Positions 12,353-25,289 of a stretch of DNA of 64,000 bases are shown here, piece after piece (positions within the stretch are counted from its first letter, which is position 1; the number at the start of each line of letters is the position of its first letter). The DNA is from Megascapheus bottae. Taxonomy: Eukaryota; Chordata; Mammalia; Rodentia; Geomyidae. The position numbers and the translations under genes were made by a program. Under the pieces are notes generated by a model that saw nothing but the letters and a program-made list of their open reading frames with translations, was not told the DNA's origin and searched no databases. The stretch is taken from NCBI GenBank assembly GCA_024803745.1, contig JANJXV010000013.1, forward strand, positions 3,906,001 through 3,970,000. Direction: 5' to 3'.

Positions 12353-14054
12353 GAAATTATTTTTTTAAAGAAATCTTTCTTCATTTTTCTTCCTGCTTCA
12401 ATTCTTCCTAATCTTTTCTATTCCAGTTGGCTTCCTATTTATTCCTTTTTTCCCTTTTATATTTCAACCATATAGAGTTTGCAAAACCTTTTAGTAAACA
12501 TTCAATCTATTAAAGATAATAGAAGATAAACTTTGGCTCAGATAAGGTTAGTTTATTCTTCCCTTGAACTGTTTTCCTAATGTATTCAAACTGTATTTCC
12601 AACCTTTCTCTAGTCATTGAAATTGCAAACTAATTCTATCACAAATCTCCTGGGCTTCAGTTAGATTCTGTTATGATTTTGTAAATATTGATCAGGGGGC
12701 TCCAATTCTCAAAGTGCAGTTTCTAGAGAATAATCTTACCATCTTGGGAAATGTATTAGCAGTTTAGTTTATTCAGAGTCCATTTTTACCTGAGAAGAAG
12801 TAGTTCTTTTGATTTGATGATTACTTAGGGACACCCATATACTGGTTTAGTTCACATTTAGTGCCCCTAAAACTCCATGTGTGTAAAAGCAGCAAATTAT
12901 CGATTATCCATTCAGATGAAATAGTACTTGTACTTCAGTTCATTTATTTGATTCTTTGTTCAGTCTCTGGATGGGAAACTAGAAGAATCCTCTTAAATGT
13001 TTACTCTTTTGAAGAAAAAAATAAAAATAGAATGTAGTTTTAGAGCATCTAGCACTATTTTACTTCTCATCATGTTTCCTTGATATAAAAGTTTGTTCTT
13101 ATCATTGGATGATGAATTTCTTGAGAACAGTTATCTAAATTCTCTTACTTATTTCCTTAGGTTCTGGAGTCTGGTATGCATTGGATAAATGTTTGATTTT
13201 TTTTGAGCATCAAAATCATTATGCTGCCTTCAGGTACTTGTCCCTCCAACCTCCTGACACTAATTGTAAGAGTTTTTGTGGATATTGTTCTTTCATAGTT
13301 TTTTTTTGAATATCTGGAATTTGTAGCTATAAAAAATACCATGTTATAGGTAATGTGTTTTTCAGTGGTCTTTAGTTAGGAGAAAGGGATTATATACTCT
13401 TTCAACAGCTTACTTGTACCCACATTTCAAACATTACCATATACTTCTCTATTCTGTCAGGTGACCGATTTTCTTTCAGGTCCTCAAGCAAAGTACAGTT
13501 TCTCCCACTTTACAGCTTTTGTATATACAATTTCCTACCATATGGAATACAAACCTTCTGTGCTCATTTCTCTGTTCAGGCACATTTTACCTTGATAACT
13601 GATATACACTCTTTGGATTTCGTCTGAGAATACGAGAGCTACTGATACATTGGAACAGATCATGTTTATTTTGATTCACTAATTTAGAGATTTTAGTGCC
13701 ATTGAGGGTCTGGATGATACGTCACACAAACATGGTTCTGTCTAAAGTAGGGAACTGTCCTATTAGTTCCCTCTGCCTCTGTGAATTACTCCACATTGGT
13801 TTCTATTTGTAGATATCCCTACACTGTGAAACCTGCTCAGGATGCTCATGGATTTCCACTAAACCCAGCATATATATGCTACAATGCGTTGCTGTACATG
13901 TTTCTCTGCTGCCTTTCTCCTCTTCCTTGTTTCCTTCCCAACCTGACTCATGAATAAAAGGATTTTATCCTCAAAAGAAAATATCACTAATTCAATTTGT
14001 CTAAGGCATGGTCATCAAAAAGTTGACGAAACAAGAGTGTATGTGTAAGTAATT
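12353..14054. other. Non-repetitive intron
   Basis: Nothing recognised. It is the longest stretch in the left half without a clear young repeat. Confidence 0.5.
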
Positions 14055-14132
14055 TCATTTCCATGGGATTTGAACTCATGTTCTATATTAGCAAGGCAAG
14101 TACTCTACTACTTAAACCACACATCAAACCCT
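14055..14132 (-). mobile_element. Old ID-like element
   Basis: 'gatttgaactcatg' (B box complement) then 'gcaaggcaagtactctactact' (A-box side). Confidence 0.5.
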
Positions 14133-14334
14133 ATGTTACGTCTATTTTTGAAGCATTTCTAACAGACCTATTCTACTTCTGTAACATCAGTAATATCCAC
14201 AATTAGTTGGTATTTCCAAAATATGGTTTATTAGCTCTGAGCTTAGGATTTGCTTATATTCCAATATTGTCACAATGTTTTAACATTTAGAATATTAAAA
14301 TAAATAATTCCTTTTTTATTTTATTTTATTTTTG

Positions 14335-14557
14335 CACTCACGGGGCTTGAATTCTGCATCTGGGCACTGTCCCTGAGCTCTTCAGTTCAAGGCTAGCACT
14401 CTACCACGTTGAGCCACAGCTTCACTTCTGGTTTTCTGATGGTTAATTGGAAATAAGAGTCCAGACTTTTGTGCCTGGCCTGGCTTTGAACCATAAACCT
14501 CAGATCTCAGCCTCCTGAGTTGCTAGGATTGAAGGCATGAACTACTGGAGACTGACT
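14335..14557 (-). mobile_element. B1/tRNA-like dimeric SINE
   Basis: Complete antisense dimer with a TTTTA-type tail at 14310-14334. Confidence 0.87.
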
Positions 14558-14589
14558 TTTTTTTTTACTTTTTAATAAAATCTTGAAAG

Positions 14590-14680
14590 TCAGAAATCTG
14601 CTTCTTAGGAATCTTAGCTAGTGTGCTTAGCACATGGTGTGGTCTCAATAAATGTTTCTTGAATGAGAATAACAGACAAC
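14590..14680 (+). mobile_element. Possible MIR or L2 3' end
   Basis: 'gtgcttagcacatggtgtgg', then 'ctcaataaatgtttcttgaatga' is a common 3' end of ancient mammalian repeats. Family not resolved. Confidence 0.5.
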
Positions 14681-16439
14681 TAAAATTTAGAAGCAGCCCA
14701 GCTTATTAATTTTTTTCTACATTGGGACATTTTCAACCTTTGTATGAAGTTCTTCATTAGATATAACTTTTACTATTGAAAATTTTCACACATAAAATTG
14801 ATTGTGTTATTTTTCAGGAATTTTATTGACATCTTGTTAGATTTATTCTTAAATTATTTTGGAGAGATCTAATGAGTGTTGCAATTGAGGTTATATATTT
14901 TCAGAAAGTTATCTGTCGGAGATACCAGACTTTTCAGCTGCTAAATACTGAAAGAAAAATTAGACACATAAGCAGTTCTGAACCAACAACCAGTAACACA
15001 ATGTAAAAATAAATTATTTTAATAATGTGGCAGTTTGCAATGGTGAGTCAAGTAATTCACATTAAATGTTAGGTATTTATTGATATTCATGAAGATTATT
15101 TTATACACACCATCCCTCTGTGTGTCCTTTATCATTATCACATTGTAACACTATAACATTCTTTTTAATAGAGATTTTGTTAGTTTCTCATGTGCTTAAG
15201 TATTCATAAAGGAATATAGAGGCCATTTTCATTTGTTGGGAAGATGTATAAGTTCTACCCTTGTACTAGTTAACACTAGTTACTGTAGCAGATGAACTCC
15301 AAGTCTTAGTGACTGTACATAATGAACATTAATTTCTTGTCTCCATTGAAATCTAAATGAATTTTCTTTTAGTAGTGACTCAAGAATTTAGCTTTCTTAT
15401 CCTCTGGATCACTTACATTCTATCCAGGAAAGAGTGAAAAAATGAGGAGTCACTTCAAATATGACATTATCTATCACTATAAAAGAGAATTTAGTTATAT
15501 GGTTACATCTAAATGTAAAGGAGGCTAGAAAAGTATATCTCACTGCACACTAAAATGCCATGGTGACTACTAGAAATCTCTGTAATAACACCCAATGAGT
15601 ATGTTTTGGCCTAAAGAACGTAAGGATATTTTTAATGATCAAATCATTTCCAAACACTTGTGTATATCTATTAAATGGCAAAAGCTGCTTGCTACTTGGA
15701 ACATAAGACAGAAGAATAAGAAAATTGCATAGACAGAAAAACAACCTTATATGAATTTTATGTTTACTGATTTAGAGTTATTTCATTTTTAATGTAATAT
15801 TTTTACTTTTTAAACATTTCCATTTGGGTGAAAAGATACTCTAAAAAAGTAAAGGCAGCAAATTTGCCTGTTTTATTTTTTCTGGTAGAATACTGTCTAC
15901 AAGAATCTAGAACTTCAGGATCTTGGAACTTTGGTATTTGGAAATCTTTCCATGTTATTGATATAAATGAATTGTCAGTGAAAAAAAGTCACCATTAAAT
16001 TTATACCACCTCAAAGTATGTAAACTATTTTGGGTTTATGATTTCAGTTTTTACATAGCTGAAATCATACCATATATGATTTTTAGGTTTCTTAGTTTTA
16101 GATTTCTTATATAAGTTTGAAATTGACTGCCCAACAAACATGGATGATACTATCACAAAATAAGGTATTATCTATTCTTAAATAATGAATACATTCATTC
16201 ATATAAATATATGCACATACAGAAATATATAAATATATATAAATATATATTCATACATAAGACACAGTATTTTTGTTTGAAGATCCCTAATCTTGTTTGA
16301 GATGGAATTAGTAAGTATCTTGTACTATGGGACATTCATTCTAAAGTGGACTAGAGATGGCTAGGCACAGAGACAGCTGAGGTTCTATCTATATCATTAT
16401 TGTATAATGCAATATTTCCATGTATGGATATAATGTTCT
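14681..16439. other. Non-repetitive intron
   Basis: AT-rich. 16200-16256 is nearly pure A/T with 'ataaatatat' repeats. No gene or family was recognised. Confidence 0.5.
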
Positions 16440-16949
16440 TGGATCAAATTTAGTCTCCTATTACTCTTTCTTATCCCCTATCCTTTTTAGAGACATTTTT
16501 TATGCTGTTTCATTATTCGATTTTATACATGCAGATGAAGTGCTTTGATCACATACACACTGTCTTCATCCTCTCCTCCCTTCTCACTCTCCCCATTCCA
16601 TCTGGTTTCTCCCAATACAAACAGTCCTCCTGTTTCACACTCTTGTCATTCTTTTTATTTTTTACACATCTAAATTCCAATATGCAAGAAAACATGGTGT
16701 ATCTTCTATAATATATATCTATATAAACATATATGTAGACTTAATTCCTTCAAATATATGCCTAAAAATTGTGAAGCAGTGTCATATGATAGTTCTATGA
16801 GTTTTTTGAGGAAGTTTCAGGCTAATTTTCATAATAGTATGCATTACTTTACATTTCCACCAACAGTTTATAAGAGTCCTGGCAGTATTTGTTGTTTACT
16901 TTTCTTTGTGATTGCTGTTCTAACCACAGTGAAATGGAATCTCAATGCA
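16440..16949 (-). mobile_element. Old L1, left part of a nest
   Basis: Diverged antisense L1 3' UTR (C/T-rich near 16570-16640) and ORF2 end ('ccaccaacagtttataagag', then a T-rich run and 'gaaatggaatctcaatg'). It stops where a younger L1 starts and resumes at 18253. Confidence 0.72.
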
Positions 16950-17811
16950 GAGAGAAGGTGCATTACTTCACAAACATTGATATCCTTTCTCATGACATGG
17001 TCCCCATTTCCCTCCCCCCCCCGCTCTTTTTGATTTCCCCTCTTCCCTATCCAATTTCAAATAACCAATTAAGCACACATAAAATATATCAGATAACAAT
17101 GTGAAATATTATAACAATATGAAATAACCAAGGGATAGCAAAAGAGATAAGAGATAACATAGTACATTAAGGACAACAATCACTCATTATATGGCTTTTG
17201 TTTCTTTATCCTGGAGGTCCTTACATTTAGTGTCATACTATTTGGCCTTACATCTCTAGATTTTGTTCTATTGTAAATCTCTGCTAAAAGAGCCCAAGGT
17301 TTCTACTAAATTTGACAAATGAGGGAGACTCTTGGGCCTATGTTCCTTTGAGTCTGGCTTACTTCACTTAAAATGAGTTTTTCCAAGTTTTTCCATTTCC
17401 TAACAAATGAGGTGATGTCATTCTTTCTGACAGCAGCATAGAATTATATTGTGTATAAATACCACATCTTGTTGATCAACTCATCAACTGAGGGACATCT
17501 GGGTTGGTTCCATATCTTTGCTATGGTAAATAGTGCTGCAATAAACATCATTGTGCTAGTGGATTTAGTATGTTCTTGTTTCTGGACAGTTGGGTAAATG
17601 CCAACGAGTGGAATTGCTGGGTCATAGGGGAGCTCTATGTTTAGTCTTTTGAGGAAATACCATCTGCTTTCCATAGTGATTGAAGGAGTTTGCACTCCCA
17701 CCAACAGTGTAGTAGTGATTCCTCCTGGCCACATCCCCTCCAGCGTCCGTTATTAGTTTTCTTGATCCTGGCCAACTGGAGTGAGGTGGAATCTTAGAGT
17801 TGGTTTAATTT
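16950..17811 (-). mobile_element. Younger L1 inserted in the old L1
   Basis: An L1 3' UTR and ORF2 end whose antisense ORF (17444-17734) includes LPYDPAIPLVGIYP and AALFTIAKIWNQPRCPSVDE, conserved in the L1 ORF2 C-terminus. The poly(A) side lacks a clear T-run. It abuts a SINE at about 17812. Confidence 0.85.
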
Positions 17812-18252
17812 GCCATTCCTGAGGCTTAAATTCAGGGCCTGAGCACTGTCTTTGAGGTTTTTTTTTTTTTTTTGTAGGTCATGGGCCTTGAACTCTGGGT
17901 CTGGGCCTTGGCATTGTCCCTGAGCTCTTCAGTTCAAGGCTTCTGCCCTACCCTGAAGCTAAGCCCAACATCCCATTTTCTAGAGGTTAATTAGAGATAG
18001 GAGTCTCAGGTTCTTTTTGCCTGGGCTGGCTTTGAACCTTGATCCTCAGATCTCAGCCTCATGAATAGATAGGATTACAGGCGTGAGCCACCCTGCCTGA
18101 CTGTGGACTGTCTTGGGTTTTCTCAAGGCTAGAGCTCTATCACTTAAGCCACAGCACCACTTCCACCATTTTCTGTGTATGTGGTACTGAGGACGACCTG
18201 GGTCTTTGTGAATGCTAGGCAAACCTTCTACCATTAGGCCAAACTCCTGCCT
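17812..18252 (-). mobile_element. IDL-Geo SINE, interrupted by a B1-type dimer
   Basis: The two halves lie at 17812-17852 (tail and right-monomer end) and 18104-18252 (rest of the right monomer and the ID-like monomer). The break falls at 'actgtctt', duplicated on both sides of the inner SINE. Confidence 0.82.
17853..18103 (-). mobile_element. B1/tRNA-like dimeric SINE inserted in IDL-Geo
   Basis: A T-run at the left end is followed by the tRNA-like right monomer ('gggcctt..cattgtccctgagctcttcag') and the 7SL-derived left monomer ('gatctcagcctcatgaa..gattacaggcgtgagcc'). It is the innermost member of the nest. Confidence 0.83.
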
Positions 18253-18720
18253 TCAATGTAATGTTGATTTGTATTTCCTTTATGACTCAAGCTGTTGAAT
18301 ATTTCTCTATGTATTTTTTTTGCGTTATTTGTATTTCTTTTGAGAACTTTATTCAATTCTTTGGCCAATTTATTAATTGGACTGTTGGTTCCCTTGATGT
18401 TTAATGTTTGGAGTTCTTTATTTATTCTAGGTATTAATCCTTTATCTTAGGTATACCTAGTAATGATTTTCTTCCATTCTGTAGTTATCACTTGATGATG
18501 GCAGTGCTTTCTTTGCTATGAAGAAAGACTTAAAATTGGAGTTATCCTCTATGTTATTTTTTTTGCTCTTATTTCCTGAGCAATTGGAGTTCTATTCAGG
18601 AATGTATTACCTATGCCGATATCTTCCAGAGTCTTACCTGTACCTTTAGTAGTTTCAAAGTTTTAGATTTCAATTTATATATTTGATTCATTTTTATTTA
18701 GTTGTTTTATAGACTGTAAG
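18253..18720 (-). mobile_element. Old L1, right part of the nest
   Basis: Continues the L1 at 16440-16949: 'gttgatttgtatttcctttatgac' follows on from the 'gaaatggaatctcaatg' left at 16949. The match fades near 18720. Confidence 0.7.
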
Positions 18721-19261
18721 AAAGAAGAGACATGAGTTTTGAAAATGATTAGAATTTTATTCACAATGGAAAGGAAGAACTCCACTTGCAGAGATAAAGA
18801 GCCTACACAAAGTCTAGGGTCATGTAAAAAAGAATGCTGACAAGGGTTATGGACTAGAGAACATTTAAGATATGTGGCATTTTATAGTTCCCAGTAGACC
18901 TTAATATATAATATACTCTAGAGCTAAACATGGAGTGTGGCTGAGGTAGTGAGAAAGCCTTGATGTTTCATTGACTGAAAAATACCAAAGAATTCGTGAA
19001 GAGTTCTAGAGGGATGGATAAGATGAAATAAAACTTTGAAAATATGTGAGATGAGTTTGGATTTTTGAAGGTGTGCAATAAATATAAATTTTTAATTTAT
19101 GTAGTCCTGATGATACACATATGAAATTGGAAATACTAGGAAATGTGAAATACTCTCCAATAATGGGGCAGCTCATCAGATACCATATCCTTTTTCAGAT
19201 TGTTTTGTAAAGGAATTCAGAGATATGACTTCAATTTTGGAAGTATTACAGCTTGTACTTT

Positions 19262-19436
19262 TTAAAAATTTAATTTTTTTTGTCTGGGGATGTACAGACG
19301 GATTGCAGTTACATATGTAAAGTAGTGAGTACATTTCTTGTTGGACATTGTTACCCCTCCCATGTTTTTTTCCCCACTTTCCATCCCCCTCAAGTTGTAA
19401 AGTTCATTTCCAACATATTGTTTTCTTTTTTTTTGA
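19262..19436 (-). mobile_element. Unclassified L1-like 3' end, left part
   Basis: It begins with a T-run, then 'gatgtacagacggattgcagttacat' and C/T-rich text. It aligns with 42430-42545 and with the reverse complement of 44345-44625, so it is a repeat family distinct from the main L1 3' UTR. It is interrupted at 19437 by a young L1 and resumes at 20116. Confidence 0.65.
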
Positions 19437-20115
19437 GAATTTTCTTTTTTTTATTGTAATTAACAGAAAGGTTACAGTTATATTTGCCAGATAGAAGATG
19501 CATTACTTCACAAACATTTATACCACTTCTCATGTTTTTGTCCCCATTTTCCTCTCCCCACCCCCACCCCTCCTCTTGTTTCCCCCCCCTTCTCTATCCT
19601 ATTTCAGATAAACAAATGAACATATGCACAATATACCAGATAACAAGGTAAGATACTGTAACAATATGAGAATAACCAAGGGACAGCAAAAGAGATGAGA
19701 GATAACATAATACATTAAGAACAACAATTACACATTATGTGGCTCTTGTTTCCATATCCTGGAGGTCCCTTCATTTAGCCTCATCCTATATGGTCTTATG
19801 TATCTAGGTTTTAAGCTATCGTAATCCTCTGCTAGAAGATTCCAAGGTTTGTACTAATTATGATAAATGAGAGAAACCATTGAGCCTACCTTCCTTTAAG
19901 TTTGGCTTAATAGGATTTTTTCCAAGTCTTTCTATTTCCTTACAAATGGGGTGATGATGTTCTTTTTGATGGCAGCATAGAATTCCATTGTGATTGATCC
20001 AATCATCTACTGAGGGCATATGGGTTGGTTCCATATCTTTACTATGGAAAATAGTGCTGCAATGAACATCATTGTGCTAGTGGCTTTACTATGTCCTTGT
20101 TTATGGATCATTGGG
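19437..20115 (-). mobile_element. L1 3' end inserted in the older L1-like element
   Basis: T-run, 3' UTR, then ORF2 end stopping at 'ttgggtag'. Near-matching flanks CATATTGTTTTCT (about 19414) and CATATTGTATTCT (about 20122) are the likely target duplication. Confidence 0.85.
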
Positions 20116-20275
20116 TAGGCAGCATATTGTATTCTGAGTATCGCTGTTACATTGGTTCACCCTATGTCCTTTGTGTCACCATCTTCATTTCCCCTTCCCT
20201 TCCCTAATTCAAATAAATGTATATACACCAGGTACCAAAATCAGATACAGTGACAACAGGGAATAAACCATACAG
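20116..20275 (-). mobile_element. Unclassified L1-like 3' end, right part
   Basis: 'gttacattggttcaccctatgtcc' and the C-rich text after it match the reverse complement of 44360-44420. This shows it continues 19262-19436 across the inserted L1. Confidence 0.62.
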
Positions 20276-20344
20276 TCTGGACTTTTTAGTTAGATTATAT
20301 AGTTTTATATCTGTATTGCTCTACTTACTATGGGTGTGATCACT

Positions 20345-20520
20345 AGTTAGTAAATTGTTTAAACTTATAATCTTTAAACAAGTATAATAATAGACCTGTT
20401 CTCTAGGAGTGTTTATGTAGGCTAAGTGAGATGATCTCTATTATTAACTGTACTTAACACAGTTCCTGGCAAATCATAAAGATCCTATCATTACATATCT
20501 TTATTACCATCATTGTCAAA
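20345..20520 (+). mobile_element. MIR-like fragment
   Basis: The 3' half only: 'ttgtttaaacttataatctt' core part, then 'taagtgagatgatctc' and 'cacagttcctggcaaatcat'. Confidence 0.5.
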
Positions 20521-22054
20521 TACTAGGTATATCACCTTTGCTTATGATATGTAGTACATAATACAATGTAGACAAAGATTTGCATATTTTCTGCAATAGT
20601 CAAATGGCAAATATTTTAGACTCTGTAGACTGTATGATTGCTGTTCCATATTCTTTGTTTTTACTTGTATTTTTTACATTTTTGAAGTGTAAAGACAATA
20701 CATAAATCACAGGTCATGTGAACACAGGCTGTAGGGAAGATTTAGTCTGTGGGCTATAGCTTACACACCTCTGATATATACATGAATGGAGAAATTAACC
20801 AAATAAGTAGCTATGTAGAATCATGAGTAAGCAATGCTCTAAGATGTTAAGGTGAAAAAACAAATGTTTACAGAGCCTACATGTGTGAGTAGCATTTCAG
20901 GTTGAGATTTAGAAAAGAAAAAGGAGTGCTTGCATGTCAGAAACACTGAAAAGAAGAAAGTAGGATCACAAAAATGCCTATTATAGCATCAGATATAAAT
21001 GTTATGTAAGAACACCCAGAATAGCATGATGGCTGTAAACATGTCAGATATAAAAGCCAAGAGCCTAATTACAGTTCCCCATCCAGCTAATCCTGTTTCC
21101 ATTAGCAACAAGGACAGCATCTGGGTTTGTTATCCTATCGGTCTGAATATTCTAGTTTTTCTCTCCTATAGCAGTTGCTACCACCATAGATAACTATTAG
21201 GAATTAGATTTCTAAAGACATCTGCAGTTTTTTTTTTTTTTAGAAGCCAGGCCTCCTGCGGTAAAGGGAATGTCCTCTGGTGAACCTTTTAGAAGTCAGG
21301 ATTTAGCCCTAGTTTTGGAAATGCTACAATTAATTTTAATTCATTCAAAAAAGATTAACTTCTCAAAAGGGTTCAATTCTAACCTAGTCCTTCAAAGTAT
21401 GGTTGGCTTAGAATAAGGGCTTGTCTCCACTGTTTTCTCACAGCTAATATAACTTCTATTCAGTAAATGAACTTTGCCAGCATGAACGTGCTTAGTGAGC
21501 AATGAACTAGACACAGGGAGTGAGATATCCTCAAGGAAACTATGGGCTATTGCCTTTTTCTTCTCTAAGGTCATGGATATCAAGAGCCAGGAATCATGTC
21601 TTTGTATCTTTCAACATAGTGCTGCTTTAAAAATGACAGAAGTGTTACTCCTCAATTCCATCTTCTATCACTCACCAAAATTTTTCCTGGGCAAATTGGT
21701 AGTTGATAAATTTCCAAATTATGTTATCAATATTTCTGTGTATATTATGTGCCAGCCAAGGTGCCTTCTTGTAGAAATATGGTTATAGAAGACATGGAAA
21801 TCCTAGTCCTCAAGGAATTCATGGTGAAAGTACAAGGATATTACTGGCTGTAAAAAAGAAAAGGTTAGGCAATCACTAACCTACACCAATGATTGATAGT
21901 AGCCCCAGACTATGGGAATCATGTGAGATGATAGATAATAGAGGGAAAGAAGGTAGAAAACCTTTCAGGCAGGAGAACAATATTGCTACTGATAAATTTG
22001 TGTGGATCTGGTGACAGGGAAGAACAGGGAGAATACGGATTAAGAGTCTAAAAA
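20521..22054. other. Non-repetitive intron
   Basis: Two frames overlap on opposite strands near 21392-21788 but neither resembles a protein family. No clear repeat. Confidence 0.45.
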
Positions 22055-22285
22055 TCTTAGCTGGGTAGCCTGTAAACCTGGCTACTCAGGAGGCTGAGAT
22101 CTGAGGATTGCAATTCAATGCCAGCCTGTGCACTAAAGTGCATGAGACTTTTATCTTCAATTAACCACTAGGAAACTGGAAGTGGTGCTGTGGCTCAAGT
22201 GGTAGAGTGCTAGACTTGAGCTGAATTGCTCAGGGACAGCGCCCAGGCCCAGAGTTCAAGTTCCATAACCGACAGAAAAAAAAGG
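22055..22285 (+). mobile_element. B1/tRNA-like dimeric SINE
   Basis: Complete sense dimer with A-tail. TAAAAATC occurs on both sides (about 22049 and 22287). Confidence 0.88.
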
Positions 22286-22566
22286 ATAAAAATCCAGTCA
22301 GATAATAAAGGACATGAATGTAAAGTTATGAGGATATTTTTCATCTGAATCTCAATTGGAAATCTACTAGGATAAGTAGTTTCTACAAATCATTACACTA
22401 CAATTTGGTTTTAATAGGAGAGAAAAAACATTTTATTGACCATGCTATTTTTTGATAGCCAACTGTGCAGAGCCTATGGGTAATTATATGTAAAAAGGAA
22501 TTATGCTAGTTTGCTTGCTATTGCTATGAATTTTCCATGTATGAAGCCATACCAAATCAATAAGAC

Positions 22567-22716
22567 TTTTTTTTGCCAGTCCTGGCCTTGAACTCAGGGC
22601 CTGAACACTCTGCTTAGGCCTTCTTAAGGCTAGAGCTCTACCACCTGAGCCACAGCACCACTTATGCTTTTTTCTGTGTATGTGGCATGGTAGGCACTAG
22701 GTCAAGCTCCTAGGCT
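22567..22716 (-). mobile_element. IDL-Geo SINE with internal deletion
   Basis: The right monomer is complete, but the B-box part of the ID-like monomer is missing: 'gtatgtggca' runs straight into 'tggtaggcactagg'. Confidence 0.78.
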
Positions 22717-23160
22717 AAGATGGTAGTCTTTACAATTTCATATAGATTTATGAATCAGTTTGGAATTTAAGGATTAGATTGGTGGTGAAGTTCTATTGGG
22801 ATGGATTGACATTTACTGTCTCATGCTATGTCTGTCATACATCTTGTTGGCAAGACCAACCTGAGCATGTTCCTTCCATAGTAATGGTAGAGATTGTACG
22901 AGCCTGGAAAACCCACATAATACCTAGGCTTACAATTGACTTATTTACTTACAATTGACTTATTTACTTCTTCCCTTTTTCTATAATCTAAGGAAGATCA
23001 TGCAAAAGACATAAGGCATTCCTGACAAGGCCATGAGGCAGATTAAAAGAATGTTTGAATAATGTTACTTGCTATGGGGAAAATAATAAGTTACATTTTT
23101 GTGAAGAGAAATAATCCATCTAAAAACTCAGCCTACCAAATAGAATGAATTACACAAATG

Positions 23161-23161
23161 C

Positions 23162-23192
<31 letters not shown>
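23161..23192. repeat. (ATT)n microsatellite
   Basis: About ten perfect units in otherwise non-repetitive intron. Confidence 0.93.
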
Positions 23193-23551
23193 GTGAAACA
23201 AAATACATAATTAAACAAAATAAATAATTTGTAAATCACAATCCTGGAAAGGAATGGATTTATTGAAGATAATTTATTGGCAAGATTACAAAGATGTAAT
23301 GGTTTGAGGAAATAAAAAAATGAAAGTCATTACTACTGTTGAGAAATGAGATTTGTTTAGGATTTGGTAAGGGCTTTGTCACAGTCCAGTGAGAAGGAAG
23401 GTGGTAAGATATTTTTTTCTTATTCTGTTTTTTTCTACCAGGGTTTCATGCTAGTTGATCCCAACCAGAAGTCAAAGGTAAAGGTACACTTTGTAAAGCA
23501 GCAAAAAATGTAATAGTCTTTTTTTCCCCTTTAGTATTTTTAAAATTTGGC

Positions 23552-23754
23552 CAAACTTCCTTCTTTTCTTTTCTTTTCTTTTCTTTTCTTTTCTTTTCTT
23601 TTCTTTTCTTTTCTTCTCTTCTCTTCTCTTCTCTTCTCTTCTCTTCTCTTCTCTTCTCTTTTCCTTCCTTCCTTCCTTCCTTCCTTCCTTCCTTCCTTCC
23701 TTCCTTCCTTCCTTCCTTCCTTCCTTCCTTCCTTCCTTCCTTCCTTCCTTCCTC

Positions 23755-23833
<79 letters not shown>
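23552..23833. repeat. Composite pyrimidine microsatellite
   Basis: Four blocks in order: (CTTTT)n to about 23613, (CTCTT)n to about 23660, (CTTC)n to about 23752, (TC)n to about 23830. Each could arise from the previous by point change and slippage, starting from a SINE T-tail. It forms a 115-residue ORF of low complexity that is not a gene. Confidence 0.95.
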
Positions 23834-23835
<2 letters not shown>

Positions 23836-24030
23836 GCCAGTCCTGGGCTTCAGCTCAGGGCCTGAGCACTGTCCTTGGGATTTCTCAAGGCTAGAGCTCT
23901 ACCACTTGAGCCACACTTGTAGCCACAGCATCACTTGTAGCTTGTCTATGTATGTGTTACTGAGGAACTGAACCTTGGGTCTTATGTATGCTAGATAAGC
24001 ACTCTACCACTAGACCACACTCCCAGTCCC
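23834..24030 (-). mobile_element. IDL-Geo SINE whose tail grew into a pyrimidine tract
   Basis: Dimer with a short internal duplication ('cttgtagccacagcatcacttgtag'). CCAAACTT on both sides (about 23551 and 24029) encloses the SINE and the 270-base microsatellite. Confidence 0.85.
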
Positions 24031-24036
24031 CAAACT

Positions 24037-25289
24037 TGATTGCTTTATTTTGATACAAGTACATGTCCCTGACAAAAATTATTATAAATCTAAAATGTGG
24101 ACAGTTTCATTATCCAATTGAACAGTGAAATTGCAACTCAATAGGACATTGAACAAGAGGGCTGAGGATAAGGGATTGAATCAGCATTCTTGGAAGCGAA
24201 TCTATTTTTTGAAATTGGGTCCATGATTTGCCCTTGGAAATTCTAGTTTTACTCTGAGGTGATTCAATATTCCTGTGAAACTGAGAAAAGTGATCGTTGT
24301 GGTTTAGAGAAAAATGGCCACATCGTGAGTCTGTCAGCTAGCTAGTCAAAATCTTCTAAAAGGTACCAGAAAAATTATTCCCATATAAAGTAGTTCTCTT
24401 CATAATTAAATTCCATACTCACTAAAAAAAGATCTTTTCACATGCTTAGAATTTGGGTAGCAATTTTGGCTTTCTCTTTCTCTATCTCTCTTTTCTCCAC
24501 CCTCTACAGTCTGTCAAATTACATTTTTAATATAACTCAAAAAAACTTTCTTTTAATATTTTGTAAGACTTTCTTTTATTCCATACTTAGACTCCTCTTT
24601 TCTACTTCAAGTTTCTCCTCTTGTTTTCTTCAGTTTCATCTTTGAAGTTATTCTGACATACCTCAGCCATTTAACCATTTAACAAATGCTGGTGGAGCAT
24701 ATGCTTCTGGCTCTGAGGTCAGGTCAACCCACTTTTCACTATTACCATGTGACTGACCAACCTGACTTTGTCTTTTATGGTTTATTCAGTTTTGGATTTT
24801 CTCATTTCTTATATGTATTTTCATCTACTACCTTTTATAGTTTCTGCCTTAATTTGGTATTCACTCAATCATAAATCCCCAAATGTATGGCTTTCATTAG
24901 CATCACATGGCTGTCCAGAATCATTTAAATAGGAACAACTACTGGCCAACTCTCTGTCCACATTTCCTAAAGTGTTAGTAGATCTAGCAACAGGTAAATC
25001 CAGACAGATTATAGCTGGTCTCAAAGCCTGGAGCCTGGGACTAGATTCATTTGCCAAGTAAATTTCTTTAATTGAATATTTCTATAATAAAAAATTTCTC
25101 TGCAGTATTCCTACTTGGATCAGGGAGTTTTTAGAAGGCAAGCTCCATAATGTGTCTTTTTCTCCTCTACATCCATTGTACACAGAAAAAATAGATATAT
25201 AGAAATTGCTTTTGGAATACTATAAGATGAATAGTGATAACACAGTAGAGACTTATAGGGGATTTGGAACCAGGAAAGAAGTAAAATCA
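24037..25289. other. Non-repetitive intron
   Basis: No recognised gene or repeat. Confidence 0.45.

Noticed and set aside
23547..23894. 115-codon ORF rich in Phe, Leu, Pro and Ser
   Set aside because: It is the translation of the pyrimidine microsatellite and part of a SINE.
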